Shown here: positions 33,237-45,200 of the stretch, in pieces
Layout: every line of letters starts with the position of its first letter
How positions within the stretch are numbered: the first letter of the stretch is position 1
Assembly: GCF_019175385.1 (NCBI RefSeq)
Contig: NC_083345.1
Location: 121,585,657-121,649,656, forward strand
Reading direction: 5' to 3'
DNA length: 64,000 nt
From: Lycium barbarum
Taxonomy: Eukaryota; Streptophyta; Magnoliopsida; Solanales; Solanaceae
The notes under the pieces: model-generated
Told to the model about the DNA's origin: nothing
The model's input: only the letters and a program-made list of their open reading frames with translations
The model's database searches: none
Made by a program: the position numbers and the translations under genes

Positions 33237-36200
33237 TGGGAAGTGGGTTTTCATTTCCATGTTTTAACCCGGGTGTGAACCGGGCTGAACCGGAATTAAA
33301 TTTAACTGAACCGCTTGATGAAACACTTGGTCATTCATTTTGTTATGTAAGGTCATCAAACCGGTTTATTATTAGCTCTCCTACTAACTCTGATCGCTTT
33401 ATTTCACCCACGCATTCACTCAGGTTCGATGAAACGGGTCCGGGTCGGGTGAAACCGGGTACCGGGTCGGGTGAAACCGGGTTTAGAGCTATTTCAGGTG
33501 CTTCGGTAAGTGCAAACTCTTCCACTCCAAGAACTGTTAATATTTACAATGATGACACTGGTAGTGGTAGTGTTGTTAGTGGTTTTGAAAGTACATCATC
33601 ATTTAGTGCTTTACCACTTCAACCGGTGCCACGTGGCGGTTTAGGTGAACCGTCTGGTCCAATGGAAAGAGCATTTTTCATGTCCGGTCCGATAGAGCGT
33701 GGTGCTCTATCTGGACCGTTAGACGCGGCCGCCCACCTGGTGGGCGGCCGCGCTGGGAGCGGAGAAGGGCAAGTTCCCTTCTCTGCTCCATTAAGTGGGG
33801 TTTATGTAAAAAAGAGAAGACATAAGCGCATTAAGAGTATTTCGGGCATTTCAGGGTTTAGGAAGGCGTTTTACCGGAATTTCGCCGAGAAGAAGCGGCC
33901 ATGGGTTGTTCCGGTGAGAAACTTCACCGGAAACAAGGAAATTACCACGGCCGCGGGAAATTGTACTCGTGATTCAGAAGGAATTGATAATACAAATGTA
34001 CAATGGGCATTGGGAAAAGCGGGTGAGGATCGAGTGCATGTAGTTGTATCGGAAGAACATGGGTGGCTTTTCGTTGGAATTTACGACGGATTTAATGGAC
34101 CAGATGCACCTGAATTTTTAATGAGTAATCTGTACAAAGCAATGTACAGAGAATTAGAAGGTTTGTTTTGGGATAGTGAAGAAACTAGTAACCAAGTAGC
34201 AGAAAATGAGGACTCGAAGGAACCAAAAGAAGGTGAAAATGAGGTTAATTTGGAACAGATAGATAAAGGGTCGGAAAAGAAGGTGACGTTTCAATCGGGG
34301 GAAATATCGCTTAGGAGGAAAAGATTATGGGAATTTTTAGCGGAAGCTGAAACAGAGGAAGGTCTTGATCTTTCGGGTTCAGATAGATTTGCATTTTCGG
34401 TAGACGATGCGTTAAGTGTAAATAGCGCAGGTTCAGCAGTTAATAGGAGGTCATTGCTGTTGTCGAAGTTGAAACACGGATTGTTAATTAATAAGCATAA
34501 AGAGAGTAGTAAGAGGTCATTTCCATGGATATTCGGTTTGCAAGCTAAAGAGAAAGTTGAAGAAGTAGGGGAGAATAGAGTAGAGGAAAGGAATACTAAC
34601 AGAAGTGAACGGAGGCGTAAGGTGGGTCCCGTTGATCATGAGTTAGTTTTGAGAGCAATGTCAAGAGCACTCGAATTCACTGAGCTCGCATACCTGGATA
34701 TGACCGATAAAGTTCTTGATCGGTATCCTGAGCTTGCATTGATGGGTTCTTGTTTGTTGGTTGCTTTGATGAGAGACGAGGATGTGTATGTAATGAATGT
34801 GGGAGATAGTCGTGCTATTGTGGCACAGTACGAGCCCCAGGAGGTTAGTTCTAGTTCAGACTCGAAAGGTCTAGGTAATGCTGAGTTGGCTGTTGAGGGT
34901 ATTGTTGAAGAATCCGGAGTTGTTGGTGATGAGGAAAATAAGGTGATGAATGATATACCTACTCAAGATGCTAAGCTGGCTGCCTTGCAATTGTCTACTG
35001 ATCACAGCACTAGCATTGAAGAAGTAAGAGTCCTTGGTTTCTTTATTTTTTTGTCAATTGGTTGTTCATTGTGCTTCATTCCGTGTTTGAAGTTTGATAA
35101 TTGAGCAAGAATTATTACATTCTTCTAAGTACTCAATTTATATTTTGCTTAGTAGGAGTTAAAAAGCTTCAAATTGATCAATCATTTAATTTCCTTTTTC
35201 AAATTAATGCAACTTTAGAAAATGAAGAAGGTGAAAATGAGCGCAAATGAATATGATAAATTTTTGAATGCGAAGTGAATGGGTTCTTTTTTCCTTTTTC
35301 CTTATCCACGTACTACCGAGAGTTGTTAGAAACCTCGTCTATTGGGATGAATCGGCAACTCCTATCACGATAAAGTGATGAAAGGATGCACTTGTCTATT
35401 GTTAAGTTATACCAAGTTTTTTTTTTTTCAAAAAAAAAAAAAAAAAAAAGTTATACCAAGTTTTTTTCTGCCAGTTGTTCATTTTCATATGAATGTCTTA
35501 TTGTAGTGACTGTTCAACTAGACATTCCCTCTTATGAATCTTCTCATTTTTCTCCTTGAACAAGGAGGCAATGCATCAGGTTTAGTGCTCCTGTAAAACC
35601 AAGCCAAAACACAAAGGGAAAGAAAAAAGTTCTAGGAAAAGGATGAACTGGATAAGTAAAAGAAGTAAAACAGATGTGTAGCGTATCTTCATTGTCTTGT
35701 AACATTTACGAGAAGGTTTATGTGTCTTGTGTTTGTTGGACCTTCTTAATTGAGACCTAATAGTGCAAATTACTCCCCTGACACTCTTTCCCTTTTAGTC
35801 AATCCCAAAAAAATATACCTTTCTATATTTAGTAACAATTTAACTTTAAATGTCCATTTTACCCTTAATGAGATGATTTATAGCCACACAAATAACTATG
35901 GTTTATTTTAAACCACAAGCTTCAAAAGTCTTTCTTTCTTCCTTAAACTCCGTGCCCAATCAAAAACCTTCACATAAGTTGGGAGTACCCATTACAAAAT
36001 GGCTTTAGAATTTTATCTGTGCATTTGCAAATATGTTATTGTTTGAGAGAAGTTGTACTTCGAAGCAACATGTGTGCAAGTTTATGTTGATTTAAGCGGT
36101 TACGTTTGAGAGCATAGTTTAGAGTTGATCTTCCTAGTCAATTTCTTTCCCTTCTGACCCGCAGATAGATAAGTTATACTCTCTCTATCCCAATTTATGT

Positions 36201-39200
36201 GAAGCTCTTTCTTTTCTTGATCGGTATCCTGAGCTTACATTACAAAGCAGCTACGTTTGAGAGCATAGTTTAGAAAGAAACTAAGACTTTCAGAACTTGT
36301 GGTCTAAATAAGCCATAAATATATTTGTGACAGTAAATCATCTCATTAAGGGTAAAACGAAAATTTAGAATTAAATTGTTTGTAAATATAGAGAGGTATC
36401 ATTCTTTTTGGGATAGACTAAAAAGGAAAGAGCATCACATAAATTGAGAAAGCAAGTATTTATTAGTGAATTGGAATAAGTTAGAAATTTAGTATAAAAT
36501 ATTAGACGATAAAAGTTAAAAACAACGCCCTTTCATCTAAATCAGAAAGCTAAACTGATTTTTGAATTTGATGGACGTTATTTTGAGTTCATATATTTTG
36601 CTTAATTATATGTATTCAATTTCACGGGTTCGAGCCGTGGAAACAGCCTCTTGCAGAAATGCAAGGTAAGGCTGCGTACAATAGACCCTTGTGGTCCGGC
36701 CCTTCCCCGGATCCCGCGCATAGCGGGAGCTTAGTGCACCGGGCTGCCTTTTTATATGTATTCAATTCTTTTGTCCAAAGAGTTATTGCTTGTGTTTGCA
36801 GTTATTCTTTCTTGCATATACCTTTTTTCAGTTTTTTCTTCTTTGCTTCTTTCTTTGTTAGGGCCCACACTTTAGTTGTGCCTTGCGCTTAAAGCACCGA
36901 CAGAGTTTCACATTTTTCTGTGCTTTTCCTTTTTTACAACTCTAGTTCCTTGTGAATGATAGAAAAGGACGTCCGGATTGGTTCTACCGAGTTAAAACTT
37001 TTATTATTGTTAAAAACCATGTTACCATTTCAAAAATAAAAAAATTGTTGTTTGAGCATGCTTGGCTTTGACCAATGCATGTTCTGACGTTGAGTTTCTC
37101 TTTAATCTTACATTTCATTGTGAAACTTGTAACTTATTTAATTGTCTATTGCTTGTAAAATTTCTCCGCGTTTGTATTTTATTTAATCAGGTTCTTAGAC
37201 AGTTTGTTTCTTGTTACAATTTCCAGGAAGTTACTAGAATTAAGAATGAACACCCAGACGACAGAAACTGTATTGTTAATGATAGAGTGAAAGGCCGTCT
37301 AAAGGTCACTCGTGCTTTTGGAGCGGGCTTCCTTAAAAGGGTACATAATTTGCTTTTCTTTCTCCATCCTCGTCCGCAAAGTTACTCTGAACATGCAAAG
37401 TTTTCCTAACATATATTTTTTTGGATGGCATCATGCTTTAAATAGTTGCTGTAGTTCTTTGTAGAAAATGACAAAAATAGTCCTTTATGTTTGAGCGTAG
37501 GTTTAAAATAGTCCCTTAAGTATGCACTTAATTAATTTTGGTCCAATAGGTTTTGCCAAAAGCTAACATGTTCAGTCTCCACACAGTATTTATCGAACTC
37601 TGTTTTTTATATTTGACAGAAACAGTGGAAAAGAAGATTCAACTCTAAACACAAATAGGAAGTCCCATCAAATCCTAAAATATGCAAAACAAAAAACTAC
37701 ACTAGACACTAAAAAGAAATAAAAAATAACAGAAATTACACCTCAAAAAGCTACACCAAACTCTAGAAATAAATTAAAAATAGTAGAAACTATATAAATT
37801 GTATCTCTAATGTAAGTTTCCACTAATTTGTTTTTCATAGTTCGACGTCCAATCTAACAGACAAAAAGTTCAGTAATTATTTGATGGAGACTAAATGTGT
37901 TAATTTTTGGCAAACTTAAAGGACCAAAACTGTTAAGTGCATACTTAAAGGACTATTGAACCTACACTCAAACAGGAGGGACCATTTTATCATTTCCTCC
38001 TCCTCTTTGCATGTGTATTGTAGATTTATATTTTGTTTTGACATGCTTGTTGCCAGTCAGTCTAATATTTTGAGATGTGATATATGCAGCCTAAATTGAA
38101 TGATGCATTGCTAGAAATGTTTCGGAATGAGTACATTGGGGATGCTCCTTACCTATCTTGTACACCTTCGATGCGACATCATAGACTGTGTCCTAGGGAT
38201 CAGTTTTTGGTGCTCTCATCTGACGGCTTGTACCAATACTTGACCAATCAGGAGGTTGTTTGTCTTGTTGAGAATTTCATGGAGAAATTTCCTGATGGAG
38301 ATCCGGCTCAGCATCTCATTGAGGAGCTCTTATTCCGTGCAGCCAAGAAAGCTGGTATATTTTCTTTCTTAGTCTCTCTGTGGGGAGTTAAGGGTATAAA
38401 GTTACTGTTGATTTTGGCTGCTCACCCTGAGTTTTTTCTGGGAAAATTACATTTAGTTTTGCTGACTCGTTGTAATCTTTCTTTTATTTAGACCAAATTT
38501 GTAATAGGTGGGAACAACTAAATTGGAGCCATTCTGATTCTGTGGGACAATTAACATACAATTGCTTCATGCTGCTTAGTACTAGATTGATGACCGGATT
38601 GGAGCCAACTTATAGCATGTTTGGCCATGCTTTCAAAATCTGCTTATTTTGAAAAGTGTTTTTTAATCAAGTACTTTGGAAAGTAGCAGTTTGTGTTTGG
38701 CTAATTAGTTTGAAAGACACTTTTGACAATATTAGAGCAGTACTTTGTGCTAGACCAATGTTCCAAAAGTGCTTCCGGGGGGGAAAGCTACTTTGTTTAG
38801 CTTCTGCTACTACTCAAAAACACTTATTTTTTCCTCAAAAGTTTGTCCAAACACCTCAATTTTCTAAAATAAGCACTTTTGGCTTCCCAGATGCTTGGCC
38901 AAACAGGTTATTAGTCTGTTATTCTTTCGGGGAGGTAAGTTGGTAAATGACTGCATTAATAAGAAACGCTCAATTTTTCGCGCTCTTGCTACGAGTAAAC
39001 GATCCTCTTCGGACAATTCGTCCAATCCAAATTTGTAACATGACCCATCCCTTCCCTGGGAAGAAAGGTCCCAAGCTCATCTTATCAACCAAATATTGCA
39101 GCGAAGTATATCCCAAATGAAAAAGTCCATGTAAGGCCTTGGTAATTGTCTCCCTTATATAGTAAAAACAACAGCAACAACAACAACAACATACCCAGTG

Positions 39201-40345
39201 TAATCCCACAAGTGGGTTATGGGGAGGGTAGGATGTGCGTAGACCTTACCCTACCTTTGTGAGGTAGACAGGCTCTTTCCTATAGACCAGGTCTCCTGAT
39301 ATAGTGATTAGAGTATTTGTAACTATGTATTGTTTTGGCACTTAGTTCTTTGGATCACTTGTTGGATCAGGGGTATCACTAAAGTGTAGAAATTGAAAAA
39401 ACATTATCAAGAACTTGATTATAACCTTCTTGCTGAAGAGGGCAAGATCAGTTGCCAATTTTCTCTTTCTAGAAGATGTGGCATGAGATTCCCAACTGAT
39501 CTACCCGAACATCTAGAAGCTGACGAATCAGCTAGCAGTTTCCTTCTCTTAAAAGCTGAAGCTTTATGTGAATCAACTATGTCTAAATCCCAAATTAGAG
39601 ATAGTGCCGTGTGTGAATTCTTTGTATCTAGTCTGGCCCATTTCATTATTCTGAATATTTGTTGCTGTATTAATTGAAAAATTCTGTGCTTAAAAGAACA
39701 TTGATCGCTTGAATAATCATGTAATTATCCTTCTCAAATGTCACCTACAATTGTTGCTACAAAATAATTTCACCACTGTTAGTTTATTTCTCTAGCAAAC
39801 AACAATTATTTGACTGTTAAGATTTGCCCTTCAAAATAAAAGGTTAAGCTTGTAATCTTAACGATGAAGTAGAAATAAACTACTGATGTTAAAGTAGGTG
39901 GATTTCCAATTATAAGTTTGTATCTTCCCCAAAGATCAAGGTAGATGTAAATCAGAATAATAGTTTTAGTGCTACTGGACTGAGATCTCTTAATAATTGG
40001 GAAGTTACTTAAGCCACTCCGAATAATTTCATTGTTCTCCATATCACTTTCCTGTTTCTCTACCAGTTCATTTTGGGTCTCTTTCGTAGTTTAGGCAAGT
40101 TACGATAACAAAATCATTGGTTTCTTGTTTATCTATGCTGGCCTCTTTAAATGACATGTTTCGGTTAAGGGCATGCAAAAACTACATGTTTTTAACTGAA
40201 TGTTAACTTTTATTTTGCAGGAATGGATTTACATGAATTGCTGGACATTCCTCAAGGAGATCGTAGGAAGTATCATGATGACGTTACCGTTATGGTGGTA
40301 TCTCTCGAAGGAAGAATTTGGAAATCGTCTGGGAAATACCTATGA
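33236..40345 (+). CDS. PLL1: POLTERGEIST-LIKE 1 type protein phosphatase 2C
   Basis: The CDS joins 33236-35023, 37227-37340, 38090-38354 and 40221-40345 (763 aa). The protein starts [10 protein letters not shown]: Gly2 and Cys9 suit the N-myristoylation and palmitoylation known for POL/PLL1. Family blocks follow: [34 protein letters not shown], then the PP2C domain from ~255 with [11 protein letters not shown] (metal-binding Asp284), [30 protein letters not shown] and [21 protein letters not shown] non-conserved acidic insertion (residues ~305-480) splits the domain, as in Arabidopsis PLL1. POL/PLL1 are membrane-associated phosphatases acting downstream of CLAVATA-type receptors in meristem maintenance; that role is inferred by homology. 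All catalytic motifs are present. The introns carry several MITEs and an Au SINE. Confidence 0.95.
33725..33751. repeat. Perfect 27-nt GC palindrome inside PLL1 exon 1
   Basis: GCGGCCGCCCACC, a single T, then its exact reverse complement. It creates two GCGGCCGC sites. It codes for part of an Ala/Gly-rich segment ([10 protein letters not shown]) just before the conserved SAPL block. The surrounding gene is far less GC-rich. Confidence 0.9.
35405..35475. repeat. Poly-T/poly-A foldback between short direct repeats
   Basis: GTTATACCAAGTTTTTTT occurs at both ends of a T-run followed by a ~20-A run in PLL1 intron 1. The 11-bp GTTATACCAAG duplicate could be a target-site duplication around a tiny foldback, or slippage. 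Confidence 0.5.
35780..36465. mobile_element. Two MITE segments in opposite orientation, PLL1 intron 1
   Basis: About 35785-36000 (ACCCTTAATGAGATGATTTA, TTAAACTCCGTGCCCAATCA) and about 36175-36465 (TCCCAATTTATGTGA, AAATCATCTCATTAAGGGTA, GGGATAGACTAAAAAG) are inverted relatives of one family, also at 8690-8955. Between and inside them are copied patches of PLL1 exon 1 and local sequence. Confidence 0.55.
36622..36752 (+). mobile_element. Au-like SINE, 5'-truncated, PLL1 intron 1
   Basis: TCACGGGTTCGAGCCGTGGA (box B) then ACAGCCTCTTGCAGAAATGC, GGCCCTTCCCCGGATCCCGC and TTAGTGCACCGGGCTGCC. It is flanked by the 15-bp duplication TATATGTATTCAATT (36607-36621 and 36753-36767). Confidence 0.9.
37463..38002. 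mobile_element. Long-TIR MITE in PLL1 intron 2
   Basis: The first ~80 bases (GAAAATGACAAAAATAGTCC, GTTTGAGCGTAGGTTTAAAA, TAAGTATGCACTTAA) are inverted at the end (TTAAGTGCATACTTAAAGGA, CCTACACTCAAACAGG, ACCATTTTATCATTTCC). About 540 bp, non-coding. A one-ended relative sits in MIP1 intron 1. The TSD is unclear. Confidence 0.75.
38615..38915. mobile_element. hAT-like MITE in PLL1 intron 3
   Basis: CATGTTTGGCCATGCTTTCA at the left and AGATGCTTGGCCAAACAGG at the right are inverted. Internal CAGTTTGTGTTTGGCTAATT and CAAACACCTCAATTTTCTAA match the MITE around 54744-58770. Confidence 0.7.
39163..39305 (-). mobile_element. RTE/SINE 3' tail on minus strand, PLL1 intron 3
   Basis: CAACAACAACAACAACATAC then CCAGTGTAATCCCACAAGTG and GTAGACCTTACCCTACC is the reverse complement of an RTE-type 3' end. 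An unassigned 94-codon frame follows at 39393-39677. Confidence 0.7.
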
Positions 40346-41514
40346 GTTTTCCTTCTCCATGTATAGTGATGCAGCAATTTTGATCTCTTGCTCCGGTTAT
40401 ATACCCTTGACAACAGCCAAAACTAGTGCTAGATATATGGCAACGCTCGTGAAAGTAGAAGTTTTGTAGTCGGGATTTACTCAGAACTGTTCCTAGAAAA
40501 AAAAAAGGATCTTTTCGTTTAGTTTCTTAGATTTTTGCACAGTAGATCTTTTCATTCATTCAAGTTCTTTCTTCTTCTTCTTTTTTTTTTTTGCTCCCAT
40601 CTTATCTCCCCTTTTAGAGCCAAACACGTGATTTGTAATCTATAGGGGATCAATCTATATTTTGGAAGTGGATGTCCACCAATGTGGTTTACAGAGAGAA
40701 TTCTTGTTGAGCCCTTGTGTAAAAAGTCCTCTTACTGAAGTGGTAAATGGAAAGGTACACAATATCTTTTTGTGCTGATTGCAGTATCTCCTGGATAGAT
40801 ATGGTAAAAAATTACTTGCACGCGGTGATCACACCAAACCTATTGCAAGCTACATGTTGTTAGTGCATGGACAATGATTAAGTGATGTATTCACTTAAAA
40901 TTTTAACTGTCAAGATTAAATTGTTCGGTTTGGTATAAAACACCGAATGTAGGTAAGTATCTACCAATAATAGTATCTTGGGAAGATGAAAATTTCGAAG
41001 TTTAGCAATTATAGCTATGTCAACTTTGCTGTTGCAGCAGCCTTTGATTGCTCCTACTTACTCAACTTAGGTGTCCTAATTTTGCTCATTACTTTCAACT
41101 ATCTAATGAACACAATCAAATTGGCAGCTCTCCAAGTATCTTCATTTCTTGCCCCGCACACACACGCCCCTTTAATACCATCACAAAGAAACCCAGATGA
41201 GACAACACTTTGGCCAACATAGTAATTCCATGGCCAACATAGTAATTGGAATTTCACACAAGGCAATTTAGTTCTGTTGAAGTGTGTGTCCATCTCATTT
41301 AAAAGTTTAAGTTATTAGAGAAACATACTTTTACTTACTTTATAGCACACCTTACGTGCGGGTTTTGATTCCTTTTTATGAGCCAAACACGTGACAATTC
41401 TTTCTGATAATGAGTTGCAAACTTTAACCCAAAACTTCTACCCGCTCTGATATCACTTTGAAGTGTGTAATCATCCAATCTAAAAAGTTAAGTTGTTAGA
41501 TAGAACACACTTTT
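40346..41514. other. PLL1 3' flank and spacer
   Basis: The PLL1 3'UTR probably covers the first few hundred bases. The rest is AT-rich. GAGCCAAACACGTGA occurs at about 40617 and 41380. No gene is recognised. Confidence 0.45.
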
Positions 41515-41995
41515 ATTTACTTAATTATCTTAACAACCTCCTCAACCTTGCTCAGTTGAGCATAGACATCCAGAAGTGCAGAACTAAAAGGCACCTCATC
41601 AGAAATCAACTCATTCTTAATCTTCCTTTCAAAAAGATTACCCCTTTTGGCACATTTGATGATGGTAGAATATGCAAAGAGATTGTTTTCACGCCTTGAA
41701 CCTGTGATCTACGATAGTAGAATAACTTGTGTCATCAAACTGAATCCCATGTGGTATCTCTCATGGGCAAGTTTATCTGTTATAAGTACCTGCCAAAACT
41801 AAATGTATTCATGGAAACATTAGTAAAAGAAAAAAAAATCTGGATCTTGACTCTTGATCCAGTTGAAGAAAAGAAGTCTGTCTTTTGCAATGATCCAAAG
41901 CTATTGAGCACAGAAATTTCAATATCTATAGTGTATTGCTGTGGTAGTTCCTCCAGAACACACAAGAAAACACCATCAGGATAGTCACAAAGCAT
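41515..41995 (-). pseudogene. Possible PPR-like gene remnant
   Basis: On the minus strand, about 41515-41700 reads RRENNLFAYSTIIKCAKRGN, LISDEVPFSSALLDVYAQLS and KVEEVVKIIK. The FAYSTII...SSALLDVYAKxGKVEEA pattern resembles pentatricopeptide-repeat units, but it cannot be extended without stops. A second open stretch (41780-41995, minus) lies upstream and is unrecognised. It is about 550 bp beyond the SUFD stop. Weak call. Confidence 0.3.
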
Positions 41996-42252
41996 TAAGG
42001 TTCTTGGCCAAGCACTTTGAGGTCCCTAATTAGAGGATTTAGCGACAAATGCTTCAAATAGCATAATCGACGGAATTTCAAAAAAATATCACTATATTTA
42101 TTTCTTCAATACAAAAAAGAATTACATTAAGAGGATTACACAGAACAGATGCTTATCTTCGTCTAGTAAAAGACGGGCTCTCGTTCATTATCATTAGTGC
42201 AGAATGAAACTAAGAAGAAAAAAAATGTGCCACTTTCAAAAAGGGCTCACCA

Positions 42253-45200
42253 TTAAAGGCGTGAGGGATCTAGCAGTTCTCTAATATGAGTTTCAACTTT
42301 CTTCCTAATCGAGGCATTTGGGAAACGGTCTACTACTTCAGCTGCAAATGAAAAGATCAAAGCTTTTCTGGCAGTTTCAGCATCAATACCCCGTGCCCTG
42401 AAGTAAAACAGTTGGTCCTCTTCGAGGTCACTAATTGCAGCTCCATGGGAACACTTGACATCGTCAGCGATGATTTGGAGATTAGGTTTGACATTCACAG
42501 TTGCTCGAGGTTCCAAAAGGAGGCTTCGTGTAAGTTGTCCTGCATCTGTCTGCTGCGCATATCTGCAACATCATTTAAAATTACACACACCATTAAATTT
42601 CATACATTAAGAATAATAAAAACCATCAACAATCGTGTGTGCAGCATCTTTATAAAAGACTTCTAAATAAAATACAGCCTTTGCGACTCAGTAGAGGAAA
42701 GAAGGTGGGCTTTCTCCTAAGTTTACACATTTCTTATTGATAAGATACCGGGTGTGTTTGATATGAAGGAAAACATTTTTTTGGATAACCTGTCCGAGCC
42801 AGCTTGCATGCACCTCGACTAATTTCAGGGGATACCTGCCACCTCCCACTAGCAACAGGTACCAGATAACTCTATCCACTGAGGCTAGGACGGATGGAAA
42901 GAAATAATCTAGTATTTTTGTCTCTGTTGGGATTTGAACCCGAGACCTCATGATTCTCAACCCACTTTACTAACCACTAGGCTACACCCTTGGGTGCGGA
43001 CGAAAACATTTTCTATAGGAAAACAACTTCTTTAAAAATGAGGAAAATGACTTCTCTAGTGAAAGTAGGGAAAACAAGTTCCACAAGTGGGATTTCACAT
43101 TGATTGTGTCCTCCTCCTCGCGCTCTAACACAACTCATCTTCACCCCAACCTCGTAGCCTCCATCCCCACCACCCCTACCCCCACCCACACCTGCCATAG
43201 TATTTGTCTAGATTATATACAAATCCTTTTAGGATAATATTTTTTGCTTACGTACCCCGAACACAATTAAATAAGAAAACATTTTCCTTCATACCGAACA
43301 AACCCACAGTTTCCAATAGCTGAGACACCGGCTTTTCTCTTATAATCATTACCTTCTTACAAATTAAGAAATTGAAAAGTCATTAAATTCAACTGAATGA
43401 GTCTGGTACAGTATGCAATATGGACCATTGGATACACACATAAAGGTACTTTCATCTTGTGTGATGCAGATAATGAACAAATGGAATATCTGAAGGGTGT
43501 CCTGATTGCTTTCAAGGCTGTTTCAGGGCTTCAATCGCTATGAATAAGAGCAGCCTATACTCTTATCTATCTTTTGGAGGTAGAATTACACTAGTGAACG
43601 GTGTACTTGATGGTCATACCGACATATCTAATGTCTTTAATTCCAATTCCAGCAAAGGTGGAAAAACAACTTAACACAATTAGGCACAACTTTATCTGGG
43701 AAGGGAATCATGAAGGCAAGAAAAATGCATTTGATAAAATGGGAGAAGGAGCTTCAATGCAAAAATGTTGTTGGACTAGGAGTTTGGAATTTATAAGTCC
43801 AAAAAAAAGCTTATCATATAAATGGTTTTGGAGATGGAATTGTGGACAAAAGGAGCTTTGGAAGGAGGCGGTAAAACATAAATATGGGCGGCGCCGACTT
43901 TGGTTGTACTACCCAAAATTGCAGAAAGATTCGTTTTGTTGGATTGGATATTTTCTGTTAAGTCCTGTTATAATATGTTGATGAACAAAATGAGCACAGC
44001 AGAAAGCGACTGGCCATGGAATATCATTTAGAAGTCCAAGGCTCCAAAGTTGCTTCCTTTGGTTGGATTGCAACACATGAGGCTTGTTTGACGCTGAACG
44101 ATTTGCAAAGCGCTTTTCATTTATGCAACTGGTGCTATTTCTGAAAAAAAAAAAATGGACCGAAAGTGACTCGTTCACTACTGCACTTCAATTTTGTTTG
44201 GCAAATTTGGTGTATGTTCTTGAACTTATGTGGGATTAAATAACTGCCAATATGAAGCAAGCTTTGTGCAGCTAGCAAGGAGCAACCTCTAAGGTATTCA
44301 ATAAAATTTACATTTATTGATTAAAAAAAAAAAAGATACACGCATGGATCATACGTTCAGAACTAGATTGTTGAGAAACAAGTTAAAAACACTATAATTA
44401 ATACTATATATTAGCAAAATAATAGCACTGAAAAATTAAATATTATTAAGATAATATTTTTGAGCAAATACACGAATTGACTTGGCTAGGCACCATCCTA
44501 AAAAACTATTTCAGTAATGTGAAATGTTTTCCTAGGATTAAACAAGCCTACCTTGGAGAAATTAAAGAAGGATTATTCTATTATCAAGTGGCTAGCTACT
44601 AAAAATAATAGCTGATGATGGTAAGAAAAAGTAGTTTAATAATTGCTAAGGAAGAGCATTTACGCTATGGTTGAGGGCTGGAAAATTGTTGATCAAAACG
44701 GCAAACTAGTTGATTATTCATAGATGTATACATGGCATAGATGAGAGACAAGTGGATGAACACTTGCAAATAATTTTTCACGCAAAGGAGACACTTAGCT
44801 CTTGTAAAATAATTAAAAAACTTTTGAAACTAATAATACAACAATCCCCCACATTTCAAAAAGATTTTCAGAATGAGTGGAAGAGTAAGACTTGCTCGAT
44901 TTGCATGGTCCAAATGCAATGGGTTTGGTGTCTTACAATAAGAATTATTGGTTCATATAAATTTTATATTTCACCAGTAAATCTGTAAGTCAGATTTTAT
45001 CGGTATCAGTTTGGTTCGTAGTCCTAAAAGACACCAAACTTAATTGCATTTTGGCCATGCAAATCCGGCAAGTTTTATCACTTATTCCAAAAGTCTTACC
45101 CTTTTGTTCCTATCCTTTGATTCCAAAAATCTTATGATATAAGTGGGGGATTGTTATCAAAATGAAGCATTTCAAAAGAATTTTTATTAGCTAAAATTGA